From Romanomermis culicivorax (Eukaryota > Nematoda > Enoplea > Mermithida > Mermithidae), in contig CAWUHX010000346.1 in assembly GCA_963922205.1 (NCBI GenBank), positions 186,001 to 250,000 of the forward strand: a stretch of 64,000 nt of DNA. Direction: 5' to 3'. Position numbers and translations under genes: made by a program. The first letter of the stretch is position 1. Every line of letters begins with the position of its first letter. The notes beneath the pieces were generated by a model. That model made no database searches, was not told the origin of the DNA, and was given only the letters and a program-made list of their open reading frames with translations. This document shows, piece by piece, positions 44,391-56,395 of this stretch.

Positions 44391-45564
44391 ATGAAAGCCG
44401 TTCTCGTCGTCGTTGCCGTTCTGATGCTGACGGTTATGGATCCGATGATCAACTCTAATTCGCCATCATTCGCGCAAGCTGCGTGTGGTAAGAAGTTTGA
44501 AAATGTTATTTTTTTCGTTATGGACTAGCATGGACTATGAACTGGTAATGGGCCATTTGGATTCGGTTTACGGTACGGGTAGAGTGTGAGTTCCTGTTTC
44601 TGTTTTTCCTTTTTTTTCTGTTCCTGTTCACAGCAACCATTCAAACTTAGACTGGTCGCAAATTAGGAGACCAAAATTCAATATTGGCTCTGTGGTTAGA
44701 AAATTCGAACCGTAGCTGCAGGGCCCCAGGTTTGAGTTCCAGACCGAGCCTGGCTTTTACTCAAAACCCGAGCAACACCGAGATTGCATAAACAGTGTCA
44801 GTTCTTAAAGCTCCGTCAAATTCCACAGTCGAGGGTGGCTGCAGCAGCCATTTCGCACAAACCAGCGTAGCAAATTGGAAATGCCTTCATCATCGCTTGG
44901 TTGAGTGAGTTTATTAGAGCATGCAGAGCATAGCAGCAATGTTCAGGGTTCAAGTTACGGACCCATCCTAACTTTTACTAAAAACCCAGGCAGTAGAAAC
45001 CAGGTTGCTTCAACACTAGTCACTCTTGGTGGTCCACCAATTAATGTTGAAGGAATGTGTGTAATAGTGTGCATAGGGCATTTCGTATTTTTGAGAATGA
45101 CCGGTAAGTTCGTACACAATATCTGTCAACGTTTCCAGATTGTTTGAAGCCGAACCTTCTGTATGCGATTGAAGTGATTGGGTCGTTCTTGGGTTTTTTT
45201 GTAGTGAGCGTGGATTCCTCTCACTTAAATAGCCTGTCAGAATAGCCTACGCCAAACTTTCCGCCGAAAATTTATCCAAGGCAATTTAATTTTGTCATTT
45301 TTTCTTTGCAAAAATAAATTAAATTTTTGTTCACACCAATTTAACAATAATAATCATTTGAGAAGGGTTAAAGATTAGAAATCGAGTAGAATAATGGATT
45401 CTTCCCAATTCATTAAATTGAATTTTCAAGAATTTTAACTTTTAAAAAATTCACTTTTTCCAGTGGAAGCCGACTGCGCTGTTTACTGCAGCAATAAAGA
45501 CTGCGACAGCGGGTTTTGCAACTCATTCGGAAACTGCGCCTGTTCGTCGTGCCATATGGGCTGA
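44391..45564 (+). CDS. Secreted eight-cysteine CS-alpha-beta peptide (defensin-like), two exons
   Basis: Exon 1 44391-44487 and exon 2 45464-45564, intron 44488-45463 (GTAAG..TTTCCAG, phase 1), giving 65 residues. Residues 1-15 form a hydrophobic signal core after MK (AVLVVVAVLMLTV). A short pro-like stretch ends in FAQA just before the first cysteine. The mature part has eight cysteines spaced C-x4-C-x3-C-x4-C-x4-C-x5-C-x-C-x2-C. CxxxC (residues 37-41), GxC (49-51) and CxC (57-59) are the signature of the cysteine-stabilised alpha-beta fold, and the CxCxxC end is typical of eight-cysteine mollusc and nematode-type defensins. Role by family: antimicrobial peptide, although ion-channel toxins share the fold. 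The mature peptide is mildly acidic, unusual for a defensin. AATAAA lies at 45959. Confidence 0.7.
44690..45010. repeat. tRNA-derived SINE-like tandem pair in the defensin-like intron
   Basis: Two related ~90-bp segments. 44690-44780 contains GGCTCTGTGGTTAGA (A-box-like) and GGTTTGAGTTCCAGAC (B-box-like), followed by CTTTTACTCAAAACCCGAG. 44905-45000 contains a parallel AGGGTTCAAGTTACGGACCC and CTTTTACTAAAAACCCAGGC. The B-box resemblance and shared downstream tail suggest a SINE. No intact tRNA fold is present. Confidence 0.4.
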
Positions 45565-48126
45565 TGCGGGGATTTTCGAGAAACTCGATTTCGCTGATTT
45601 AAACGATTATTATTTTTCCAAGCTGTAACTATGAACGTCATGATCTTTTTTGTAACGCAAATTTAAGTATAATTTTTATGAACAGATGTTTCTTGGACGC
45701 TAATTTTTTCCATCAAATATACCTTTGATGAGATACTAATTTTGCTGCAGTGTGATAATCCCTCAGTTTAAACACTGTTGCTCTCTTCTAGGAACTCATA
45801 GACGGGCTTACGCGCAGGTTTTTCATATGCCTGAGAATCTCGCGCCAACCGAGACTCATTTGAAAAAAAGACTATAATCAAAGTCTGCTCATTTGATGAT
45901 TTTGCAAAAGTTATGTAGGGTGAACGTAACTTATTTTCATCCATAAAATCAAGAAATCAATAAACATTCCAAGCATTCAAAAGGTCACATAGATAAAAAG
46001 TTCAAAAACATGCATCATGAAATACGAGGTAATAAAGGAGGTATAATTGATTTCGAAAGTATAAGGCGCACAAAATTAGAGATTCGAAATATAAGGATAC
46101 ATACATTATGGCTTCTTACTGTTTATCACTGCAATCGTTGCACCATGTGACGCCTGAAATTTTGATGAAAATTATCTCTTGTTTAAATGCAATCAATAGA
46201 GTGTTGTACGTTCAATATTCTGCAAAATTAAGATATTTTCTGACCCAATAAAATGAAAATTGACAATATGGCTTAGCCGCAACTGAAGCTAGTTGAATTT
46301 TCAGTATCCAACAAATTAAAATACTGCTAAAAACAGGAATGATGATTTTAGATGTAACATATTGGTTTATGAATGATGTAAATAATAAAGGAGAAAAAAT
46401 AAACAAACGGAGAAGAAAAAACGAGGGAAGAAAGAGAGAATATGAAACTGACAAAGGTACAGAAAAGGCCCCAAAAGAGAAAACAAAAAAGGAATAGATA
46501 AAGAATCAAACATGAAAAATAAGAAATAAGCGTTAGGGAAACAAGAGTAGAACAAAAAGAATAAGGAGACAATGACAAGTGGAGCTTACAAGTATATGTG
46601 ACAAGAATAAGTGGAAATGGAGCCCAGAGGAAAAAGATGAGTGAAGAACAAAAATGGAGAGATAAAATAATAACGAATAGGATAGAAAAAAGAAAACATG
46701 CACATTAACTTACAATAATGAAAAAGAAAAAAGAAGGGGAGAAAAAGAGGCGTGCAAAAATAGTATAAACGAAGACAAGCAAATGGAAAAGATGCATGTG
46801 AAACAAAGCAATGACAGAGAACACGAATGAAAAAGACAGTAAAAAAGTAATAACAAAGCTGAAAGAGGGAAAAATAGAGATAAAAAACGAACAAAAATTG
46901 CAGATAAAACAATTATTATGGAGCTGAAGTGGCCGACATCATAATGGATTCTAGCTGGTACTGAAAAGGCAGCCTGGAGCTGTCCTTCACCCATTACAGA
47001 TACTTCCAGTTGATCACAGCATCAAAAATGGTTTTATAAGTACAACCAGAAACCCACTCCTTGATTTATAGTGACATAAAATTTGTGTGAACGTTTTAGT
47101 ATGAACACCAAAAATCAGTGCATGATCATGCCTCTACATTAAAGTTATTTAACTCAAACTTATAGTATAAACCGGACTCAATCAAGCTCAACGAAATGGA
47201 AAGATCCATAGAGCAATCCATCACAAGTTGGATTATTTCAGTTTTGATATCATTCACATTCCTCTTACGTGTTAAAGCTACGCAATGAACTTGATATTCT
47301 AAAGCAGGAACTAAAATGAGGCTAAAAAAGAAACATGCTAAACACTTTCATGCTATTCACTAAATGTCATATTCACAAAATAATAGAAGCCGGAAAAAAA
47401 TCTGACACACAGCTATTTCAAGAGTGATCTATGCTGTTTCCTAAAAACACTAGGAACCTACTCCACCGAGAAAAAATTTATGGAAGACATCGTCAACAGT
47501 ATCACTGTAGCCACCGCATCACTACAGCCACCAAGGTTATTTGAAAAATAATAAGCCAATATTTGCTGAAATCCCCGACTTTCGTGTTGGTTTGTATTAA
47601 AAGCTAAAAATACAAACATAAAAACACAACAGTATTCAAGAATTTTCACATAGTCCTCTAGGCTTTTACCCAATTGATATTCATCTTTTCTATCGAACTT
47701 AAAATAGCACACAATGGCCCGGTTGTTCGTTAATTTCTAATGTGCTTTTTATGTTAGCTTGTAGTACGAAGTCTCATAATGAAGAGTGTCCGCCACAGAT
47801 ATAGGCAGGGTCAGAAATCTGGAGGTATCAAGGGGGTGTGATAGCTCGGCTCTGCAGCCATAAAACGTATTAGCTCTAAAATAGCGTTTTTAAGCGTTCT
47901 TATGGTCCTCCTTTATTTCAGAAGCAAACGGGGACTTTCTCCAAGAGTTGTCCCAAATGCCTACTGTAGTGAGGCGAGCCCCAAATATATCCCTCTTATT
48001 TTTCGTGCCTTTGTCTTGCAATGTGGCGATAGTACGCTTCATCTTTTGATGCAGGACTTGCAAAGCAGCAAGTACAGAGACAATATACAACAAATATTTG
48101 GAAAATTACGAAAGAAATAGAAAGAA
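45565..48126. other. Intergenic with purine-rich tract
   Basis: No gene recognised. 46380-46912 is strongly purine-rich on the + strand (GAAAAA/AAGAAA units). Its - strand open frames are low-complexity Phe/Ser/Leu and not genes. It resembles in composition the purine-rich flank of foldback A but does not align clearly. 47060-47700 is AT-rich without features. Confidence 0.4.
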
Positions 48127-48535
48127 ACTAGTTTATTAGAAAATGCCCCGATGGGGCAGAAAAATGGAGAATATACTTGCTTCGACAGTTGCCATGGTAG
48201 AAAAAGAAATGGACTAGATTTTTGAGAACTTGGGTCAAAGTTGGAAAAAATTCACTTTCTTTATATTGGATTTTCATTCTTTCTCAAAAAAATTGTCTAT
48301 GTCTGTGAAAAAGTATATTCTGCAGTATCCTGCATTTTGTCCTTCAACTGGCATCAACTACAGTAAAATTTTTCTATATGAAAATTATATGCACCTGACT
48401 TCGAGTGTAAAGAAATGGTAAACCGATAGCATTCTAACTTAAGACCAATTCAAAACTCCTGCCTCTCACACTAGCTGGAAAATAGTGTGGGAGGCATATT
48501 ATAGTCATTTTTAGAACTATAAAGAAACCTGGCGT

Positions 48536-48760
48536 GGTTGCACTAACCCAACATGAGGATAATCTCAACATCGGGATTAAATTGACGATCCTGAGGTTGA
48601 GCTAATCGCAATGTTCAAATTATTTTCTTCCAATGCACAAATCATACTCACTTCAGGATTAACTAATACTGAGGTTTAAGTTCGAGTTTGGGAATTGCAG
48701 AAATTTTTATATTTATTTGCTTTAGAGATAAGAAAATTATGCGAAAATGTTAGTGCAACC
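48536..48760. repeat. MITE-like hairpin inside foldback B
   Basis: GGTTGCACTAACCC at the left and GGTTAGTGCAACC-like sequence (GTTAGTGCAACC, 48748-48759) at the right are inverse copies. GAGGATAATCTCAACATCGG sequence inside recalls the 26146-26284 family. Non-coding. Confidence 0.45.
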
Positions 48761-50109
48761 CGACAGCTCGAGCTGGGGATAATCTCGACATTGAGCTCGT
48801 TATAATCCTGATGGCATTCAATTTATACCGGACTTGAGATCAGACTGATTCGCCTTTTTGTTCGAGATTATTTTGCGCTGGAGCTTAGACCCCTTTTGTG
48901 CAACTGGGCCTTGGTTACAGTCATTGGGCACTGATCTGCAAATGGGTTTCAGCCGTGCCTATATTAGGGTTGTCACTATATTAGATATTAGGGTGTTCTC
49001 CTCGACTCTACTGGCACTCCCATGGCAACAAAACGACTTTTTTAAAAGCAGGACGGGAGCAACAGGGATGGGCGAAATTGCTTCCCATCTGGAAACCCGT
49101 AAAAAGCGCTCTTTCTGCAATTTCAGTTTAAATCCAAAAACTGTTAATGATGCTATTTTGTTGCATAGTTAAATAAAAGAGAATAGATTTGTTTATAGCT
49201 TGTAATCAGTAGAACTTATGGAGTGAATTTTATACGATATGTTATATAATATATAAAATGAGTGAATGAAACGTATCGGGCACAATCGGTTTAGTTCTTA
49301 GAAGACTTTGTGTTGTAGCTTTTTTTTCTAAAAAAGCTGAGTGAGATTTTATGTGCCACTTTCCCACAGTTGATTTCTTTTGTTGACACCAAATTCAGTA
49401 AAAAAGTTCAACACAGTTGGAAGCAAACATGTGTGAGAGGGGACATGGGGGCACAAACTTCCACAAGGGTTTTGGAACTGGAAAATTTGTTATGCAAAAA
49501 ATTTTTTGGTCAATTTTTTTTTAAATTTTTTATCTAAAAAACGCCATAAAACCAAGATCCACCTCTGTACCCTCCTAAAAATTTCAGAGATGCACATATT
49601 TGGTTGGAAAGTGTGTTGATGCACTTAGCTGCAGAATATACTTTTTCGCAGACATAGACAATTTTTTTGAGAAAGAATGAAAATCCAATATAAAGGAAGT
49701 GAATTTTTTCCAACTTTGACCCAAGTTCTCAAAAATCTAGTCCACTTCTTTTTCTACCATGGCAACTGTCGAAGCAAGTATATTCTCCTTTTTTCTGCCC
49801 CATCGGGGCATTTTCTAATAAACTAGTTCACCTCTTTTTAGTGGGCCTCAACCATGCACGAAAACCTCCATAGAAGCACATTGAAGTTTTGAATTTGGTC
49901 ATCTTCACGTCAAAAAAACAATAAAAAACCATCTTCAAACTACGAATTCTCACTTCCAGCAAAAGTAAAAGATGTGTAAACTGCATAATACTTAAAAAAA
50001 CATTGTAAACAGACTGAAAAATGACCACACCTATTGAATTCCTCATGGTCTAGAATCCTTAAACCCAAAAAATCGCAGAAATACCTTTGTTTACACTCGA
50101 TATGAATTA

Positions 50110-51115
50110 GTGTGTAAAGTGATCACATTCATTAAATTCTCAGTCATCAAAAACCCCTCCCAAAGAATTTTTTTGCGTAAAGTGATCGCATTCATTAAAT
50201 TCCCAATGATCGAAAACCCCTTCTACAAAAAAATTACGAAAATAGGCTTGGTTAAATCCAGAATAATTTTTTTGCGTAAAGTGACGCATCCATTGAATTC
50301 CCCACAGTCGAAAACCCCTTCCATAGAAAATCACAAAAATATGCTTGTTTACACCCCAGATAGATTTTCGTGTAAAATGACGTATCCATTGAATTTTCCG
50401 CAGTCGAAAACCCCTTCCACAAAAAATAACGAAAATACACTTGTTTACACCCGGAATAGTTTTATACGTAAGATGACCGCATTCATCAAATTCCCCATGG
50501 TCGAAAACCCCTTCCACTGAAAAATCTGGAAAATACGCTTGTTTACTCACGGGATAATTTTTTTGTGTAAAGTGATCACATTCATGGAATTCATTGTGGT
50601 CGAAAATCCCCTCCACAAGAAAATCACGGCAATGCGCATGTTTACACCCTGGATAACTTTTTTGTGTAAAGTGAAGCATCCATTGAATTCCCCGCAGTCA
50701 AAAACTCCTCCCATAGAAAATCACAAAAATACGCTTGTTTGCACCCGGGCTAGTTCTTTTATGTAAGATGATCACATTCATCAAATTCCCCGTGGTCGAA
50801 AACCCCTTCCACTGAAAAATCACGAAAATACGCTTGTTTACTCACGGGATAATTTTTTGTGTAAAGTGATCACATTTATTGAATTCCTCGTGGTCGAAAA
50901 CCTCTTCCATCAAAAAATCACGAAAATACGCTTGTTTACACAATGGATAATTTTTTGCGTAAAGTGACCACATCTATTGAATCCCCGCGGTCGAAAACTC
51001 CCTCCACTGAAAAATCACGAAAATACGCTTGTTTACACCCGGGATAATTTTTTGTGTAAAGTGACCGCGTCCATCAAATTCCCAATGGTCGAAAACCCTA
51101 GCAGCCCAAAAATCC
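50110..51115. repeat. 97-98-bp minisatellite in foldback B
   Basis: About ten tandem units. The GTCGAAAAC landmark recurs at 50307, 50403, 50500, 50599, 50697, 50795, 50893, 50990 and 51088, so the period is 96-99 bp. Units contain AAATCACGAAAATACGCTTG, TTACACCCGGGATAATTT and GTGTAAAGTGACC segments. Several short open frames across it are by-products of the repeat. Confidence 0.92.
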
Positions 51116-51671
51116 CAATAAGGCTACAAGTTCAATTGAAACTGCAAAAAAATTAGTAGTGCATTATGCGGCAAAAAATTATTTTTTTGAACCCATAAGT
51201 ATTATATAACAAAATTGGGGAATTTGGCGTTTTCCAGGACTTTAGTCAACCATATAATTGAATTGAGGCCATATTTCAAAGAAAAAAAAATTCGCATTTG
51301 AGATTACACCCCCAAGATGCTTAGGCCGAAGTATGGAGGTTGGATATGGCACACCGATTGCTGGGCATGGTGGAACTGGAGGGCCTTAAAAAGTGCGTTT
51401 TTTACCTGTTTTTGGGGCCCCACCGAGCACCACTTGCAGATAGAGGCGAAATGACAAAAGGCACCCCATAGTTTGCCTCTATGCCCGATATTATGCAAAA
51501 AACCCGAAGGTTCTAGCTCTTACCGTTTTGGCTCCAGAGGAGGGGGGACATGAAATTTGAGGGCCAAGTATATTATAGGTTGACGCTGTCGCGCCACCTA
51601 TGATTTGGTTGCCGATATTTTCAATATGTTTATTGTACATCATTTTGAGCAATCTTATTATCTCAAGTAAG

Positions 51672-51898
51672 ATGCCTGCGACTTATGACGAAGAAAAAAG
51701 GAAATTTTTGAACGACGTTGAACAAAATCAAGCCGTTATTTATAGTCAAATTTTGCAAATTGTGGACCCAAGTGCGAAAGTTCGATGGACTGATGCCGTA
51801 GATGCGCATTGTTGGGTGAGTAAAAAACGTGAGTAAGTTTGTAGCATATAACCGAAAAACACGTTTCATTTCAGAAAAAGTTCGAAGATTTGTGGTGA
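51672..51898 (+). CDS. Possible small two-exon gene of unknown function
   Basis: Exon 1 51672-51815 (MPATYDEEKRKFLNDVEQNQ ... DAHCW) and exon 2 51875-51898 (KKFEDLW, stop TGA), joined by a 59-bp GTGAG..TTCAG phase-0 intron: 55 residues. The frame is open upstream to another ATG at 51600, which would add a hydrophobic 24-residue N-terminus (LPIFSICLLYIILSNLIIS), giving a single-pass or secreted protein of 79 residues. That ATG lies at the edge of the foldback B repeat (ending ~51603). Charged, Gln/Asp-rich, one Cys. I do not recognise the family. The upstream sequence could instead be intron or promoter. Confidence 0.4.
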
Positions 51899-53426
51899 TC
51901 GATTATAAATTATGCCTTGAATCGAAATTAAATTGTTCAAAGATTGTGATTCATTTAAGTTTCCATGGAAAAAAGGAAGATGACTGAATTATAAATGAAT
52001 GATAAGGTTTCAGTGTATTACTCAATTTTTATACTCAATATTCCAAACACAGACACTGCTCTCACACGATTGCAGTGCCGAAGTCATATTTTGACAAATG
52101 AGAATAGTGAATTGAGCTAATATTTATGTATTTTACTGATCATCAACTGCATGGTTATTAATGAGGCAGGTTTAAATAAAATTCCTTGAATTAATAGTTA
52201 TACAGAGCCCCCACTAATTTTTTTGTGACTAAATTTTGCTTTTTTCTGGCTTGATGTTCTTTTAGCTCAAAAATACTTTTTAAGCCTTTTTATTTTCATT
52301 TTCCACAACTCATCTTTGCATAACCTGTATCTCCTCAATAATCGTGTTTTAAAGTTTCAGAACTTTTCGAATTTACGAGCCTTGTAATATCTACTGAATT
52401 TTTGTTCATCAAGACGACTTCCAGAAAAACAGTCTAACTGATTTGTTTGAACTAGACAAAATTACAGCCGTCTGAACTAGCAATTATTCCACTGCACCAT
52501 TCACGACACTGTTGCCCCAATGATTGGGAGATGAATATTATGAGAGGACTGTTTGTGTTTTCAAATCGCATGTAAAAAATTGAAATTCAGAGAAGTCTAC
52601 GAAAACTTCCAGGAAATGGCCTAGATTGCAATGTCAATTGCCCAAATTTGTTTAGGTTATGAAAAATTATCATAGTACACATTTTGTTACCAAGCTTGTC
52701 TTCTTCACACCAAAGACATTCTCATCCGGGTAGGCTTTGTTTGTGGACAGATTCTGGTAATGGTCCTCTTGATAACATCTTTGTGCAGAGGCCGTTTTTT
52801 GTCAAGAGAGGGTGGTAGGTTCAGTAAGATCATGTGATATTTTTACTATAACTATTTTCTTGACCATTTCCATGCTGTTTCGATGTTAATTTTTCAGGTT
52901 TCTTACTCACTCATCTTGAAACTGTTTGCACAATAAAAAAGTGGTACTGTATAGAAGATTTGCTTGCTCATCCTGCTCAATAGATGAATAGTCACTTTTC
53001 CAGAATTTTTAAATTTTTGCTTTCCAGTAGATTTCACAAGTCAGTATCTTATTCCCTGTACGTTGATCTGTTGCATGTACCTAACCCCTATCAGCACCAT
53101 TTAAATTCTAATAAATCTTTTTGGCGTAAAACATTCGGTCAGCCATAGCTGATATTAGAGGCAATGATTATTAGTGACCTACAATTGTTGCCAGAAGTAA
53201 TATTTTATTCATAAACCACGTTCCAGAATTGCACCTCTACTTTTTCTCCAAATGCTTGGTTGAGTAAATCGACAGCAACCTTCATGAAAACCTTGCCGAA
53301 AATTTCTCAACAATAGCAGCACCAATCAGCTATTTGGCGATCTGAAGTTTCTATTCCACCAAGAGTGAGCCTTCTGCTCGGCTTCGCCTTTTTTAATATT
53401 ATCAGATTGCTGTTTCGTACGGCCTA
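51899..53426. other. No gene recognised
   Basis: AT-rich unique-looking sequence between foldback copies B and C. No frames, repeats or RNA genes that I can support. It ends where the 15-bp units of foldback C begin. Confidence 0.4.
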
Positions 53427-55056
53427 TTCCCAAGTGAGCAATTCCCGATTCAGCGAATTCCCAAATGGGCGAATTCTCAATTGAGCGATTCCAAACCAGC
53501 AATAGAGAATGCAATCATAGGTGGCGCGATAGCATCAACCTGTAAAATACTTGGCCCTCGAATTTCATGTCCCTCCTCTCTAGAGCCAAAACGGTAAGAG
53601 CTAGAACCTTCGGGTTTTTTCCATAATTTCGGGCGTAGGAGCGAACTATGGGGTGCCTTTTGTCATTTCGCCTCTATCAGCAAGTGTTGCTCGGTGAGGC
53701 CCCAAAAACATGCAAAAAACGCACTGTTTATGGGTCCCCAGTCCCACCATTCCCCACAATAGGTGTGGTGTATCCAAGCACCATACTTCGGCCTAAGCAT
53801 CTTGGGGGTGCAGTCTTCATTTTTTTTAACATATGGCCTCAATTCAATTACATTGTCGTCCAAAGTCCCGGAAGCCGCCAAATTTGGCAATTTTGTTATA
53901 TAAACTTACGGCTTCAAAAAAATAATTTTTTTGCATCGTAATGTACTACGGTGCCTGAATTTTTTGCAGTTTCAATTGAACCGGTAGCCTTATTGGGATT
54001 TTTGGGCTGTAAGGGTTTTCGATCATGGGGAATTCAATGGACGCGGTCACTACACAAAAAACATCGTTACTGTGAATAAAGGTACTCCTTGACTTTTTCG
54101 AAGAAGGGGTTTTCGACCATTCGGAACGCGGTCACTCTACAAGAAAAATGATCTCGGAAACGAGCGTATTTTCGTCATTATTTGGGGCAAGGGGTTTTCG
54201 ACCACGGGGAATTTAATGAATGTGATCACTTTACACACATCATCAAATTGAGGGTGAACAATTGTATTCCTGCGATTTTGGGTTTAAAAGGTTTCTGACC
54301 ATGGGGAATTCAATGGATGCATCACTTTACACAAAAAATTATCTCGGGTGTAAACAAGCATATTTTCGTGATTTTTTTGGAAGCTGTTTTCGACAATTGA
54401 GAATTTAATGAATGCGATCGTTTTACGCACAAAATTATATTGAGTGTAAACAAATGTATTTCTGCGATTTTCGGGGTAAGAGGTTTCTGACCATGGGGAA
54501 TTCAATGAACACAGTATCTTCACACAAAAAATTATTCTGTGAGTAAACAAAGATTTTTGTGCGGTTTTTTTGTGTTGAGCGTGGGGATTTTAATGGAAAT
54601 GACCACTTTACACTCTGTTTACAACGTGTTTCCAGTTTTATGCGATTCACGCATCTTTTACTATTACCGAAAGTGAGAATTCATAGCTTTAAAATTGTTT
54701 TTCATTATTTCTTTGATGTGAAGATGACCAAATTTAAAACTTCAATGTGCCTCTACGAAGGTATTCATGCATGGCCCATTAACAAAAGGTGGACTAGTTT
54801 ATTAGAAAATGCCCCGATGGCGCAGAAAAAAGAAGAATATACTTGCTTGGATAGTTCTCAAGCTAGAAAAACAAGTGGACTAGATTTTTGAGAATTTGGG
54901 TAAAAGTTGGGATAAATTCACTTTTGTTACATTGGATTTACATTCTTTCTCAAAAAAAATTTTCCATGTCAGTGAAAAAGTATATTCCGTGGGTGAGTGC
55001 ATCAACACACTTTCCAACCAAGCCCCAGTTGCACTAAAGGGGTCTACACTAGGGCT
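53427..55056. mobile_element. Foldback-like element C (inverted relative to B, truncated)
   Basis: Order from the left: ~5 copies of the 15-bp unit (53427-53505), the ~480-bp segment in inverse orientation (53520-53990, starting CATAGGTGGCGCGATAGC), the inverse 97-bp minisatellite (54015-54610), then ACTAGTTTATTAGAAAATGC (54793-54812) and the ~200-bp inner arm (to ~55010). It is cut on the right by an LTR at 55057. It lies in opposite orientation to copy B, 1.8 kb away. Confidence 0.75.
54015..54610. repeat. 97-bp minisatellite in foldback C (inverse)
   Basis: Six or so units with the landmark GACCATGGGGAATTCAATGG (or variant) near 54025, 54115, 54200, 54297, 54395, 54491 and 54585. These are reverse complements of the units at 50110-51115. 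Confidence 0.85.
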
Positions 55057-56395
55057 TGTCACATTAAGTAGATTGGGAGCCATGTCATGTTAACTGAATT
55101 TGGTGATCAGTCACATTGATGGGAAAACCCATACCATATCCCATAAGAAATACGGCCATGACACTGTAAGTGACATGCTGTGACCCTGTGGGTGGCTCTG
55201 TTTGGGTATCTACTTCGGGAACCTAACCCAGCTGGTACTACCACAGGAAACCTATGGTGTACCTTGACCTTGTCCTGGGGTTCAGCTGTAGAATAATGGA
55301 CAACGCGGCCAGGTAAGGGATGACAATCCCTAGTCCTCATTCACTGGGAATGAGGGACTGTGCCATTCATGGAATGGCTTACTGTAGGGGACCCAATTGT
55401 AAACCTAAATCCCCTTATTGGCCCTGACCTTAAGGGTTCAAGGGCTTTTCTAACTGAGGGTACTCTCAAGGGAAAACTGGCTTAAGGAGGATTCCCACAA
55501 ATATACCCTTAACAATAATATCCCTGAGAAGACTCACTTGATCCTCTTTTCAAAGTACTCGGTGCTGGGCGACGGGTTCAAGGGTTAAAGGTGGGTCCTA
55601 GGGACGACAGGGAGCGGTTACAGTAATACGAAACGATTCAGTGTGGAGTGTCGGCAAATGCCGGTTGGCGAGCGGCGATACAAAGCGTACCTTGGGGAGG
55701 TGAGAGGGGTTCTTGATCAACAGGCGAGGGGGTAACTCCTAGGTTGGAATATGGTAATGGGCAACACAAGGGAGATCGAAGGGGAATATGTTAATTTATT
55801 AAGAAAAGCGGTGGATGCAGGTAAAATATGTAAATTTGTATAATGACAACACAGAGGAATGCAAGAATGCAAGCTGGAAAATGCAAAGACGATTAGGCCC
55901 AAAAATGAGTGCAAAATTAAAGAAACAAGTCCTTTTAAAGGGCCCCGTAATCTACAGTATGCCTTGGGTGGAGCTAAGACACACCCAAGCTAACTTCTAC
56001 AGGGGAAATCGCTGCAGAAGGTGCCTATGGTCACATAGACATTTTCCAGTTCACTATGTTCAGCATTGGGGCGAGTTTCACTCTCCATGCTGAACATTAT
56101 GAACGTCATCTAGTGAGAATCTCCAAACTAGTTGTTTCACGTTGCGAAACGTTGCTAGTTTTTACTGATAAGAGGTGCACATTGTGCTCCAATTACAGCA
56201 ATGAGTTCCGAGAGCTTATCTTTAATAGAAATTCTGACTAGTGGGTTAATACCGTAGTCTACGTGCCCAATGGAAAAATAACAAATTGTAATGAAAATAA
56301 AAGTGCAAAAATGAAACAAAAACAAAACGCAAAAAGTACACACAGAAAATGCATGTAAAAATATAAAAACAGAACACAAAATTAATGTAAGTTAC
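55057..56395 (-). repeat. Truncated LTR abutting the E3 LTR
   Basis: Starts TGTCACATTAAGTAG at 55057 and aligns along its length with 56396-57834 (for example ATCAGTCACATTGATGGG at 55123 and 56445). It stops at 56395, about 100 bp short of the CACGTGACA end, where the next LTR begins directly. It is either a solo LTR cut by later insertion of E3 or the product of unequal recombination. Confidence 0.75.

Larger units (their letters stand above)
48127..51603. mobile_element. Foldback-like element B
   Basis: Same family as 19860-23602. Inner inverted arms of ~200 bp, 48127-48331 and 49632-49827, are nearly identical in reverse complement (ACTAGTTTATTAGAAAATGC end). The core contains the TTTCAGTTTAAATCCAAAAA segment (49122-49141) also present in A (20938-20957), and the short hairpin 48536-48760. 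The right side has the 97-98-bp minisatellite (50110-51115) and the ~480-bp segment (51120-51603) that ends at CGCGCCACCTATG as in A (23130-23140). The outer 15-bp array is missing. No transposase seen. Confidence 0.7.

Noticed and set aside
46212..46994. Phe/Ser-rich membrane proteins on the - strand
   Set aside because: Translation of a purine-rich low-complexity tract.
47458..47712. 84-residue frame on the - strand
   Set aside because: Random-looking composition and no flanking exon evidence.
50110..51115. CRISPR-like array
   Set aside because: The period is uniform, units are homologous along their whole length with no unique spacers, and the sequence is animal. It is a minisatellite.
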